Source: Woeseiaceae bacterium (GTDB lineage Bacteria > Pseudomonadota > Gammaproteobacteria > Steroidobacterales > Woeseiaceae). From it: DNA of 64,000 bases. Each line of letters starts with the position of its first letter. The first letter of the stretch is position 1. The stretch spans positions 248,001 through 312,000 of the forward strand of contig JANQMR010000037.1 of NCBI GenBank assembly GCA_028279985.1, given 5' to 3'. This document shows, one piece after another, positions 56,118 through 64,000 of this stretch. The notes beneath the pieces are model-generated. The model searched no databases. It was given only the letters and a program-made list of their open reading frames with translations, and was not told where the DNA came from. The position numbers were made by a program, and so were the translations under genes.

Positions 56118-58688
56118 TCAGTACCGAAACTCAACCTGCAAGCCGAATGTACGCGGACGAACGCGAGGCGAACCGTTTTCGTTCACCCCACGAGTAACCG
56201 CGCCATCCTCATTCGCTGCATTGTCTAGGTAAAGTGTCGTAGACCAGTTCTGCCTCGGAGAGTCAATGGAAAAGCTGACTCTGGACAACAGCATTTCGTC
56301 CCCTTCGAATACCTGTTGTGCGCCCCCGCCAATGCTACGTTTCAAGAGTTCGCTATGATAGTTAGCGGATGCGGAAAACCTCCCGAAATAACCGCGATCA
56401 CCGATATCGAAACCATATTCGGCCGTTAGTCCGGCGGTATATTCAGGCGAATCGTTGAGACGGTCTCCCTTATCAAATAGTACTACACCACTAGAGATAA
56501 CATCTGTGTCCATCGTTATGTCGTTCCAACCGAACTGCAGGCTGAGCAGAAGATCATCGATAGGTGACAAAGTCGCACTGAAGTCCAATCCCATTCCACT
56601 CGCCGTGTCGCCGTTGATAGGTGCTATCAGGGTGACGGCTTCGCCGCTCTCCGAAGTGATCGGCACACCAATACTCTGCTGAAGGTCCTTCCATTCAAGA
56701 TAATAAAAGGCCGCGTCAACGACGAGACGACCGCCAAGGAAGGTACCCTTAGCGCCAACCTCGTAATTGTCCAGTGTATCTTCTTGAACCGGGGGGAAGT
56801 CCGGCGCTACAGTAAGTACCAACGGGTTTTGGTCGAAGCCGCTGCGGAATCCCTGAGAGAAGACGCCGTACAAAGACGCTTCATCGCTGAGCTGATACGT
56901 CAGAGTTACTCGTGGTGAAACAGAATCGAACGTACTTTCGGCAGTGACCAATGGCTCGTCAGGAACGCCGGTATTCCGAATACGTTCAATAACAGTGACG
57001 TCGTCTTGGAAATACCTCAGCCCCGCGGCTATCGTGAGATTTCCATTTAGTAAGCTGCGCTCGACCTCCCCAAACAATGCGATGGACTCGGACTTATCAA
57101 CCCATGATATTGGTGCCGCGAGAAAAACCGGCAGTGTTTGCAATAGAGGATCTTCTGCGTCTCGATGCAGAAGGCCGGCTGTCCAATGCCAAGTTCCTTC
57201 AGCAGTAGAGTGAAGCCGCAATTCTTGAGTGAAGACCTTCGCATCGACGCCGGTGAATAGCTGGTCGATGCCAGCGATATCCATGATGCTCCCACTGCTG
57301 TATTCGAGATAATTTGTCGAACTGACTAGTGATACAGCCGGAAAGTCGTAAGTGACCGTCAATCCGTAAACATCTACATCATTTTCAAGCGGCTCCTCGA
57401 CTCTTGCCAGTCTCGTCATGTTGTCCGCAGCGGTGGCGCTCATCCCGTGCTCGACTCTTTCACTCCATACGCTGAAGTTCAGTTTGAGATTATCGAAGGG
57501 TTGTGCGCCCACCTTAAGTCGAACATTTGTCACCTGAGAATCATTGGCGTTTTCTCTTGCGACTGATCCGTCACCGATGACTCGGTCGATCCAACCACTC
57601 ATATCGCTATATCCCACCACCAATCGGGCGGCGAGCTTGCCTTGGATAATCGGCAAATTCGTCGCGAAGTCTCCGCGATAGTTTTCACCGCCACCGTCAG
57701 TACTCGAAAATAGGGTGCGCGCTTTGAACTCGGACTTTTCGAGGTCAGCATCATTGGTCAGTATCCGAATGACGCCATTTAGCGCACTGGCACCGTAAAG
57801 AGTGCCTTGAGGGCCTCTGAGCGCCTCCACGCGTGCCAAGTCGTACGAATTGACGTTTGGCGTTATAGCCGATTTGGCTAAACCAAAGGGCACATCATCC
57901 AGGTAATAACCGACGGTCCCACTACCTGCGAACAGAGTGCCTCCGGCTGTCACGCCGCGGACCGAGAATTTGGGAGCTCCGGACTGGGCTGTGACGAACT
58001 GATTAAACCCGGCGACCTGATTCAGTGCTTCGGCGACGCCTTCGAACCGTCCCGAATCAAGAAATTCACCATCTAGTACAGCGATCGAAATTGGAACATC
58101 CTGAAGCTGCTGCTCGCGTTTCTGAGCGGTCACTATGATTTCTTCAAGCGGCTTAGCTGCTAAGTCGGCTCTGTTCACTGATTGCTCTTGTCCGATTGCA
58201 CCAGACGTCGCAAATACGGAGGCCAGAATTGCTCCTATACCTCCGAACACTCCCTTGCGGTGCTTTGACTTAGTCTTCATCTCGTTCTCCCCAGCCTTGG
58301 TATTCACGTTATTGGAAATCGTAATAACTTCCATTTTTGTGAGGCGGCCAGAAAGGACGGTTCCCGCTAGCATCCGGTTCAAGGCAGCTTGAAGCGTGAA
58401 GCGTCCTTGAACAGCGTTGGTTTGAATGCCCGCAACATCAACGGATTGAAAAATGACCGAATATCCCGTTTGCCGCGAGAGCAGTTTGACGGACTCTTCC
58501 GCTGTCGTCTGCGGGATATTCAGCTCAAACTCTCTCCCGGTGTCTTCCGCAGTCGCTATGCCAATGGTCAACCAAAGCGATAGCGCAGATGACAATCGGA
58601 AGATTCTGCAAATCCTCCCAAGTCGAGCACGGCGCAATACCGGGATAGGTCTTTTCTCCAGCCTCAGCTTAGTAGTACCGATGGCCAT
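56118..58688 (-). CDS. TonB-dependent transducer with STN domain and a second embedded signal-like segment
   Basis: 856 residues. An N-terminal signal peptide (LSSALSLWLTIGIATA) leads to an STN signalling domain (about 52-127; FELNIPQTTAEESVKLLSRQ). The protein then shows ENEMKTKSKHRKG followed by the hydrophobic GVFGGIGAILASVFATSGAIGQEQ (about 148-169), looking exactly like a second signal peptide, before the TonB box LEEIIVTAQKREQQLQDVP, plug and barrel ending LQVEFRY. The internal ATG at 58280 has GGGGAGA closely upstream. So it is either a recent STN-receptor fusion or a gene with two starts. It pairs with the FecR/FecI genes upstream. Confidence 0.88.
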   Translation of the reverse strand: MAIGTTKLRLEKRPIPVLRRARLGRICRIFRLSSALSLWLTIGIATAEDTGREFELNIPQTTAEESVKLLSRQTGYSVIFQSVDVAGIQTNAVQGRFTLQAALNRMLAGTVLSGRLTKMEVITISNNVNTKAGENEMKTKSKHRKGVFGGIGAILASVFATSGAIGQEQSVNRADLAAKPLEEIIVTAQKREQQLQDVPISIAVLDGEFLDSGRFEGVAEALNQVAGFNQFVTAQSGAPKFSVRGVTAGGTLFAGSGTVGYYLDDVPFGLAKSAITPNVNSYDLARVEALRGPQGTLYGASALNGVIRILTNDADLEKSEFKARTLFSSTDGGGENYRGDFATNLPIIQGKLAARLVVGYSDMSGWIDRVIGDGSVARENANDSQVTNVRLKVGAQPFDNLKLNFSVWSERVEHGMSATAADNMTRLARVEEPLENDVDVYGLTVTYDFPAVSLVSSTNYLEYSSGSIMDIAGIDQLFTGVDAKVFTQELRLHSTAEGTWHWTAGLLHRDAEDPLLQTLPVFLAAPISWVDKSESIALFGEVERSLLNGNLTIAAGLRYFQDDVTVIERIRNTGVPDEPLVTAESTFDSVSPRVTLTYQLSDEASLYGVFSQGFRSGFDQNPLVLTVAPDFPPVQEDTLDNYEVGAKGTFLGGRLVVDAAFYYLEWKDLQQSIGVPITSESGEAVTLIAPINGDTASGMGLDFSATLSPIDDLLLSLQFGWNDITMDTDVISSGVVLFDKGDRLNDSPEYTAGLTAEYGFDIGDRGYFGRFSASANYHSELLKRSIGGGAQQVFEGDEMLLSRVSFSIDSPRQNWSTTLYLDNAANEDGAVTRGVNENGSPRVRPRTFGLQVEFRY

Positions 58689-58783
58689 GAAAATCCACTA
58701 ATGGGAGACGCAAAATTCTGCGATCCCCCACCGAATTGCACACACTTGAATATTGGGATATGCTCGAACCGCTGTTTGGGGGG

Positions 58784-59899
58784 TTAATTCTGGTTCTCGG
58801 ACTGTTTTTCCGCGGTCAATCGGAGCCTTACTTTATTGGTACCCACATATTCGACGTCGACTCCGTATGACGCCTCGAGCGCATCGAGTAATGGTTTGGT
58901 TTCGCCCGTCCGAAAGACCCCACCGAAGCGTATCTCTCGTAGCTTCGGATCCTCCAACTCGATCGACAACGAGGAATAGCGGCCGATTTCGCTGATAACT
59001 TCCTCTAGCGGCACGTCCGAAAAATCATGCAACCCATGTTGCCAGGATAGCTCACGTTGTAGATCTCGTGCTGATTTGTTGACCAGCAGCCGTGAATCCT
59101 CTGACGATGAGAAGATGAGTATTTGCCCCGAACCCACCGACAAGGGCTTGAACTTGGTACCGCGGTACTCACGAATTTGGGATTGCCCCATTGCTTCAGA
59201 ATCGGAGCCGAATTGAGACAAATGGTCTTGCGGTCCCGATGACTCAGCAACTTCAACTTGGCCCTCGATTACAGTCACTGAAAACTCATCGTCCAACAGG
59301 CGCACGGCAAATGCGGTACCGACAGCCCGTACCTGTAGGTCCGCCGCTCGAACTACGAAAGGCCAATTACGCCCCGATGCAACTTCGAATATCGCTTCCC
59401 CCCTATTCATGCGTATCGTTCGTTCGGACCGGTCGTAGTCGACTTCCAACTGGCTATTCGTATTTAGTGTGACAATTGTGCCGTCGGACAACTCTACTTC
59501 CCGCTGCTCGCCTACCGACGTCGCGAAAAGCTGCTGTTCCGTCCGAACTGATGAATCATAAATCAAGCCAAACTGCACCAGGAATGCAATTAGGAGGACC
59601 GAAGCCACTATCGCTGCGACGCGTTTAGTAGTCAGTAGAAATCTATTGCTTCTATTGGTTGTTGTTTGACTATCGGCAGCATCCAAAATGGGACTAGCCA
59701 ACTCGGCGAGCGCGTTCAGCTCCATTGACATCTTTGCAATTCGGCGAATCTCTACAGCGTGTCGCGAACTCCGATTTATCCACTCGCGGAATGCTTCCCG
59801 ATCCGCAGCGGTCATATCTCCTGTTTCAAGCTGTGCAAGCCATGCACAAGCTTCTCCAGCAACGTCATGCGATTCGCCGAAACTGCTGTGCCTACTCAT
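58784..59899 (-). CDS. FecR-family anti-sigma regulator
   Basis: 371 residues. A cytoplasmic DUF4880-like N-terminus (AWLAQLETGDMTAADREAFREWI), one membrane helix (about 93-112, VAAIVASVLLIAFLVQFGLI), a periplasmic FecR domain (DGTIVTLNTNSQLEVDY, GEAIFEVA, VGTAFAVR) and a C-terminal STN/DUF4974-like part (LEEVISEIGRYSSLSIELEDP). It passes the signal from the STN domain of the receptor to the sigma factor. The start overlaps the sigma stop by four bases (ATGA). Confidence 0.93.
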   Translation of the reverse strand: MSRHSSFGESHDVAGEACAWLAQLETGDMTAADREAFREWINRSSRHAVEIRRIAKMSMELNALAELASPILDAADSQTTTNRSNRFLLTTKRVAAIVASVLLIAFLVQFGLIYDSSVRTEQQLFATSVGEQREVELSDGTIVTLNTNSQLEVDYDRSERTIRMNRGEAIFEVASGRNWPFVVRAADLQVRAVGTAFAVRLLDDEFSVTVIEGQVEVAESSGPQDHLSQFGSDSEAMGQSQIREYRGTKFKPLSVGSGQILIFSSSEDSRLLVNKSARDLQRELSWQHGLHDFSDVPLEEVISEIGRYSSLSIELEDPKLREIRFGGVFRTGETKPLLDALEASYGVDVEYVGTNKVRLRLTAEKQSENQN

Positions 59900-60492
59900 T
59901 TTTGACTCTGCGTCCTTCTTGCCGTCCGAAGGCTAAGATCATCCAGTACTGCTATTCTGGCCTTTTTCGCTGCCGGTCTACGCATATAGTCGCTAGCCCG
60001 TTTAAGTCCTGCCGCTACATGCTTTTCGGTTGTGCTGATCGAAATTCCTAGGCGCGCGGCAATTTCTTTGTGTGAGTATCCGTAAACTTTCTTCAAAACA
60101 AAGACTCGCTGACATTGATCTGGCAAGGTCGCAATTGCTTCAAGAAAAATAAGCATCTGCTCGCGACTGTCTGCACGCTGCTCCGCTGATGGCTCGTCAG
60201 GGACATACCCCGGCGGAGTTAGATCCTCGATAAAGTCGATTACGGAACGAGATTCCTTATCGAGTTTCTTTCGAACTATGTTCCGCATAACTCCGAAGAG
60301 AAAAGCACGAGGCTCATGAATTTCCCTAGATCTTTCCGCCTCAAGTGCCCGCAAAATCGTTTCCTGGCATATTTCTTCTATGTCGTGAATATTCGAAACA
60401 AAGCGCCACAAGAATTTCTTGAAAACCGCCTCGTTCTTGCCGAACACGGAAACCAGTGATGAAGCATAACTTCGGGCTTGGGATTTCTTCAT
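59896..60492 (-). CDS. FecI-type ECF sigma factor
   Basis: 198 residues. Region 2 (IEEICQETILRALE, PRAFLFGVMRNIVRKKL) and region 4 (LPDQCQRVFVLKKVYGYSHKEIAARLGISISTTEKHVAAGLKRA) are intact. It directs transcription of the receptor-peptidase genes when FecR reports ligand binding. It is the first gene of the FecI-FecR-receptor-peptidase series. The following 60493-60618 spacer is where the island scar begins. Confidence 0.94.
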   Translation of the reverse strand: MKKSQARSYASSLVSVFGKNEAVFKKFLWRFVSNIHDIEEICQETILRALEAERSREIHEPRAFLFGVMRNIVRKKLDKESRSVIDFIEDLTPPGYVPDEPSAEQRADSREQMLIFLEAIATLPDQCQRVFVLKKVYGYSHKEIAARLGISISTTEKHVAAGLKRASDYMRRPAAKKARIAVLDDLSLRTARRTQSQK

Positions 60493-60618
60493 TCTTACTT
60501 ATACTCGGATTGACAAGCTGCGCGTCCTTGGCAGTGAACTGCTACATCCAGGAGGTTTTCCTTAGTTCGAGGGCCCTGATACTCTTCTATTGTAATTATA
60601 GCCCAACTGACAGGTTGA

Positions 60619-60999
60619 ATCGCTCCCGGTTCTCTCGACAAACGTCGGCCGTCTAGGAGTCAGGAACAAGCGAACAACATTGTCCAAGGTGTATATCCAG
60701 GCAACTCTGTCAAAGCGGGTGAAAAAGGAGTGGAAATCAAGACGACGCGAAAGGCCGGTGGCGCCGTCGATACGCACGGTGCGCGAAATCAGTGGCTCTG
60801 CGTATTTGTCTACAAAGTCGACACAGAATCGGAGCCGACCGTCAAGAGGTCACCGATGGCTTTCTCGGAAGTCTACCTTGGAGAGGTGACGATAGAAGAC
60901 TTTCGAAAAAACGCTCGTAGTGAACTTGGCACCCGTACAGCGACCCTGCATAAAAACGGTATAGCTAAGCTGCGACAGTGCTGGGTCTACAAGACGTAA
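60619..60999 (+). pseudogene. 5'-truncated restriction endonuclease-like fragment
   Basis: An open frame with no good start. Its conserved-looking part begins near 60691 and includes GVEIKTTRKAGG, an E-x-K core of the PD-(D/E)XK nuclease fold, then VDTHGARNQWLCVFVYKVD, FSEVYLGEV and GTRTATLHKNGIAKLR, as in the C-terminal third of type II restriction enzymes. The N-terminal part with the first catalytic aspartate is missing. The stop at 60999 is 10 bases from the convergent end of the DNA methyltransferase gene, the usual tail-to-tail layout of a restriction-modification pair. The exact enzyme family was not recognised. Confidence 0.55.
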
Positions 61000-61009
61000 G
61001 TTGAAGCGC

Positions 61010-62161
61010 TTAGTTGTCGGCGAGCGCAGTTAGCTTTGGAATAGCTTCTACGGCGACCCGAAAATAGTCTCTGTCCTTTTCAACTCCGATACTCTCGTAG
61101 CCAATAGCATTGCAGGCGGCCAGTGTAGAACCGGCTCCGGCAAATGGGTCTAGAATGATCCCTTCGCCGAGTGGTAGAACCGCTCTGACAATTTGTCGGA
61201 GGAATTGTTGTGGCTTGAGGCTTGGATGTGGGGCCAGATCTCGCTCATTCTTTCTAGTCGGAGATGACTGGATAACGTCTCCGAATGGCTTGTCCTCAGA
61301 TGGTCGCCTGAATCCGCCGGTTTTCCACTTTCGAAGATTGTCCTGAACTCGGCCCTCAATTGGTTTTCTGAACACCAGCCAAGGTTCCCACATTGATCTT
61401 GGCATGACACTTATTTCGCTAAATTCGTAATGAGCAGATTTCGGCCTATCACCGCCCCGCATTGTCATTGTAAGACGAATAAGCTCTCCGCGGCGTTCGA
61501 GACCCGCTTCGGCCAAAGCACTAGATACGATGTACGAAACCAGAGGATTTGACGCAACAAGGACGTTAGCGCCGGGCACCAAGCGCGGCAGAAGTGATCT
61601 GCCCCACGCTTTGAAGAATTCGCCAAGTTCCTGAAGTTGGGCTTTCGTCAAAGTCGTAAAGCGAGGCAGAGGTGATCTGCGGTGGCCGTCGAAAGAAGGC
61701 GGAATTCTCCAAACACCGCCTTTGCCGTTTCTCAACTTGACCTGTTGCTCTTCCGCATATTCGTGAAGTCCATAAGGAGGATCAGTGACAACAGCATGTA
61801 TTGAATTGCTTCGCCGACTCTGCAGCCAGTCGAAACAATCCGCCCTGTGCATAGTCGACCGTTGAAATTGGAAAGGGGCTGCCAGTTCACCATCGTCATG
61901 ATGGTCGAGTTCCTGTTGCAACGAACTATCCGTTTTTCCGCGCACCCGATAAACGCCACGCGCTTCTCTGACAAAGGTCTCGGGCGTGTTTAATCTCAGG
62001 TACGATCGAATGGAAGACCGAGGCGTGTCGCCAATTATCTGTTCGACCGCGCTGGCGATTGTCGAAACTGACAATGCACCCGGTGATTGTTGCAACACCT
62101 CTAAGATTGCATCTCGAACTTGGCCAGGGGCGTTTTTTGTTGCGCTCATGTGATCGAACAT
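61010..62161 (-). CDS. DNA methyltransferase, beta-type, with N-terminal winged-helix domain
   Basis: 383 residues. Residues 10-75 form a HARE-HTH-like winged helix (IASAVEQIIGDTPRSSIRSYLRLN). Motif IV is TDPPYGLHEY (127-130 DPPY) and motif I comes last, DPFAGAGSTLAACNAIGYESIGVEK (about 338), the order of beta-class N6-adenine or N4-cytosine enzymes; DPPY favours adenine. It should be active, while the neighbouring nuclease is truncated, leaving an orphan methylase. An ATG four codons later is an alternative start. Palindromic TAGACGTC repeats touch its start. Confidence 0.88.
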   Translation of the reverse strand: MFDHMSATKNAPGQVRDAILEVLQQSPGALSVSTIASAVEQIIGDTPRSSIRSYLRLNTPETFVREARGVYRVRGKTDSSLQQELDHHDDGELAAPFQFQRSTMHRADCFDWLQSRRSNSIHAVVTDPPYGLHEYAEEQQVKLRNGKGGVWRIPPSFDGHRRSPLPRFTTLTKAQLQELGEFFKAWGRSLLPRLVPGANVLVASNPLVSYIVSSALAEAGLERRGELIRLTMTMRGGDRPKSAHYEFSEISVMPRSMWEPWLVFRKPIEGRVQDNLRKWKTGGFRRPSEDKPFGDVIQSSPTRKNERDLAPHPSLKPQQFLRQIVRAVLPLGEGIILDPFAGAGSTLAACNAIGYESIGVEKDRDYFRVAVEAIPKLTALADN

Positions 62162-62188
62162 TAGACGTCTAGACGTCTAGACGTCTAA
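62162..62188. repeat. Three tandem palindromic TAGACGTC units
   Basis: The 8-base unit TAGACGTC is repeated three times and closed by TAA, so AGACGTCT palindromes overlap in series. The run abuts the methyltransferase start on one side and forms the last codons (DV, stop) of the truncated transposase frame on the other. It may be an operator (C-box-like) of the methylase, a replication slippage product or an insertion target. Confidence 0.85.
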
Positions 62189-63052
62189 TTTCAATTCTTG
62201 GCCGCTATTGGGCCTAGGTAATCGTAAAAGTGTGATGGGTCCACGTTCATCTTCTGTAAACCATGTGACCATATATGGACTCCTCCTCGTTTGCCAGCCA
62301 GCTGATCGGTGATGCTGTGGTTCGACTGCTATTGTATATCCGGCCTCTATTCGGACATTCGTGATGCCGGGCCAAGATGGGTATTCGCGCGTCCGCTCCC
62401 AATTGGTTAATCGTGCTTTATGCACATGGAGACATACGGGGTTTGCCGACGCCGGTCCGACCTGTTCACCATCATCGAACCGTAACAGCTCGGTCCACAA
62501 GCCATGCAATAAAGCCCGAAATCGATCGGTCAGACCGTTCTCGGCATCCTCCAGCCACTCCGGTATCGCTTTGCGCAGAGAGCTCAGGTGCTGCGGCGCT
62601 ACCAGTCCGTATTCCGCCACCAACCCCCGGATCTGATTGGCCTGCGCCGTGCGTTGCCCAATAACCGATGACCGTACTCGGTGGATCGACTGGATATCCT
62701 GTTGTTCCACGGTCTTGGGTGTAACAAATCGCATACCAGGCCGACTCATTGCTTCGCAGATCGCCTCAGCATCAGTAGCATCATTCTTCTGGCTCTTCAC
62801 ATAAGGCTTCACAAACTGTGGCGAAATCAGCTTTGCAACAAAACCCCTGCTCGCAAGCTCCCGCGCCCAATGATGAGCGCCAGAACAGGCTTCTATGCCT
62901 ACCTCGCAGCCAGGCTCGAGCCGCAACGTCATTGCCCTCAACCAAGCCGTCCGCTTCAACTTCCGCCGCCAGATCGGTCGACCCAACCGATCCACTCCGT
63001 GAATCTGAAATACGTTCTTTGCGATATCCACACCTACGCGAGTAACCTTCAT
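62177..63052 (-). mobile_element. Truncated IS110-family transposase
   Basis: The N-terminal DEDD RuvC-like domain is intact: VGVDIAKNVFQ, GIEACSGAHHWARELASRG and KNDATDAEAICEA carry the acidic residues, and the coiled part to about residue 195 (WTELLRFDD) also matches. The C-terminal Transposase_20 domain with its GVGPLTA and SSGGK motifs is absent; the last about 95 residues are unrelated sequence read by chance to a stop at 62177. The element's breakpoint is therefore near 62.47 kb. Likely inactive. Its upstream end lies close to the tRNA relic. Confidence 0.85.
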
Positions 63053-63163
63053 CTTGGACTCCTTCTCAACCTGTTAATGGGAATTAGCTTCGACAGCTTG
63101 GCACATCGCGATGCCGTTTAAGGGGAGGAGGACTCCATCCCATTGGTTAACACCGTTCCAGGG

Positions 63164-63208
63164 TGGCGGAGAGGGTGGGATTCGAACCTCCGACCGCCTG
63201 GTTCGTAG
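63164..63208 (-). tRNA. Chimeric tRNA relic: tRNA-Arg anticodon loop to T-arm, tRNA-Ser 3' end
   Basis: On the minus strand, CTACGAACC (anticodon ACG) through CGGTCGGAGGTTCGAATCC follows bacterial tRNA-Arg(ACG) with only two differences in 31 bases from the E. coli gene. From TTCGAATCC onward the text is instead CCACCCTCTCCGCCA, the T-stem and acceptor end of a tRNA-Ser. The 5' half (acceptor, D-arm, 5' side of the anticodon stem) is missing and T-stem pairing is broken, so this is not a working tRNA. Half-tRNAs of this sort mark attachment sites of integrated elements. Confidence 0.7.
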
Positions 63209-63210
63209 TT

Positions 63211-63444
63211 AGCCCAATAGACTGTAAGTTATTGTAATCATTGGATAGTCGCTGGGCGCCCGTTGCATGAATTGCCCCACTGTGCACAACGACGCTGCGC
63301 CGAATCACGCAAAACTCCCGCAATTACCGATCGTAACGCAGGGACAAAACTCCTTTTGGCGATACTTTCCACAACGTCGTCATTAGCCTCTCGAAGTAGT
63401 TGGGGCTGGCTACCCAACCTCACCGAGCTTTAGCGATAACGTCA
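63211..63444. other. Spacer at island edge, no gene seen
   Basis: About 230 bases between the tRNA relic and the stop of the last gene. Only short random reading frames are present; no integrase fragment was recognised. Confidence 0.5.
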
Positions 63445-64000
63445 CTATTCCACTGAAACCGAACCGTCCTCTGTAACCCAGTAGTACTCATAGTCTGCTA
63501 CTGGCTCGAGCCACGCTATCATCTTTGCTAGTGAACGGTACCGAGGAAAATCCGGCAGTGCGATGGCCAGTAATGCATCGCAATTCTCTCCTCGATACTT
63601 GACGATGTCGAAAACCGCCTGCTTGAACCAGTGACCCGCTTGTGTGGAAGGATTCGTTTTATCGGCGCCCTCCGGATAGCCCTTCGCTGTGATCCACAAT
63701 ACCGCGTCACCACGTTCCGCAACTATGTCTATGCCCCTCTGCCTTGACAAGGTGTCCGCTACCGACCGGATCTTCCACTCCTCTCTTGCTAAATGCGCGA
63801 CGACACGTGATTGAACGTTACCCTCCCAGTACCATGACCGAGGCTTAGTTGAATCGCGTACGCCACGATCAGTTTCGTGCGTCGAAGTTGCCATCGCGCT
63901 TTCGATCCAGAAGTTGTGGATTTTTCCGCCCACCCGCTTTCGTACAACCAGTCCTTCTTGCTCCAATTGCCGACATCGGCTATTGGCCTGCTGCCGCGCA
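63445..64000 (-). CDS. Winged-helix plus nuclease-like protein (5' end cut by window edge)
   Basis: The frame is open to the right edge, so the true start lies outside. At the edge RCRQLEQEGLVVRKRVGGK is a winged-helix type segment. The following part, EGNVQSRVVAHLAREEWKIRS ... RGIDIVAERGDAVLWITAKGYP, has the layout of a PD-(D/E)XK nuclease core (helix glutamate, GIDI aspartate, then x-x-K), but the usual E-x-K is T-A-K, so activity is uncertain. I do not recognise a named family. It sits on the island side of the tRNA relic, consistent with defence cargo. Confidence 0.6.
   Translation of the reverse strand, partial: ARQQANSRCRQLEQEGLVVRKRVGGKIHNFWIESAMATSTHETDRGVRDSTKPRSWYWEGNVQSRVVAHLAREEWKIRSVADTLSRQRGIDIVAERGDAVLWITAKGYPEGADKTNPSTQAGHWFKQAVFDIVKYRGENCDALLAIALPDFPRYRSLAKMIAWLEPVADYEYYWVTEDGSVSVE

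Noticed and set aside
63164-63250. Intact tRNA gene
   Set aside because: The sequence 5' to the anticodon loop cannot form the anticodon stem, D-arm or acceptor stem.
1-64000. CRISPR array
   Set aside because: No regularly spaced identical repeats were found on reading; the repeats seen are short tandem or inverted units.

Overview
The window looks like part of the chromosome of a free-living Gram-negative heterotroph, most likely a marine-type gammaproteobacterium. This is inferred from four TonB receptors of carbohydrate or iron type plus a fifth with its own sigma/anti-sigma pair, many secreted sulfatases, glycosidases and lyases, and moderate to high GC. No rRNA gene, ribosomal gene or other taxonomic marker is present, so the lineage stays open.

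1-13.4 kb: a sulfated-rhamnose type locus. It holds a bifunctional rhamnulose-1-phosphate aldolase/dehydrogenase (cut by the window edge), two sulfatases and a TonB receptor on the minus strand. Divergent from them are a GH106-like alpha-L-rhamnosidase and a DeoR repressor. A gamma-glutamyltransferase-family enzyme follows, then a secreted acetamidase/formamidase-like protein. 14.9-17.7 kb: an iron-uptake type pair, in which a near-perfect Fur box precedes a TonB receptor with a CxxC in its plug, translationally coupled to a thioredoxin-like CPWC protein. 17.8-22.1 kb: a large Xanthomonas/Caulobacter-type TonB receptor and a decayed hipBA toxin-antitoxin locus.

22.3-45 kb: a glycosaminoglycan (chondroitin/dermatan sulfate type) utilisation locus. 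Two PL8 lyases and a lipoprotein sulfatase depolymerise and desulfate outside the cytoplasm, and a TonB receptor imports oligosaccharides. A GH105 hydrolase splits unsaturated disaccharides. KduI and KduD process the uronate half; a ROK kinase, a NagA-type deacetylase, AgaS and a GatZ/AgaZ-type protein process the hexosamine half; a sodium symporter moves sugars across the inner membrane. A LacI regulator sits in the middle, and five copies of a nearly identical 16-bp box (ATGGAACCGGTTGTCA) stand before the TonB gene, the GH105 operon, the sulfatase, the lacI/PL8 divergent region and a TonB relic just before the second lyase.

45-53.7 kb: an AraC regulator, a cis-CaaD-like tautomerase with a small partner, an iron-type alcohol dehydrogenase and a class-3 aldehyde dehydrogenase, then argE with a sodium/solute symporter and its DUF3311 partner. 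54-60.5 kb: a FecI/FecR/STN-TonB receptor operon followed by a secreted S9 peptidase, probably a peptide-sensing uptake system. 60.6-64 kb: a scarred genomic-island edge with a truncated restriction endonuclease, a DNA methyltransferase, tandem palindromic repeats, a truncated IS110 transposase, a chimeric tRNA(Arg)/tRNA(Ser) relic and a winged-helix/nuclease-like protein that runs off the window.
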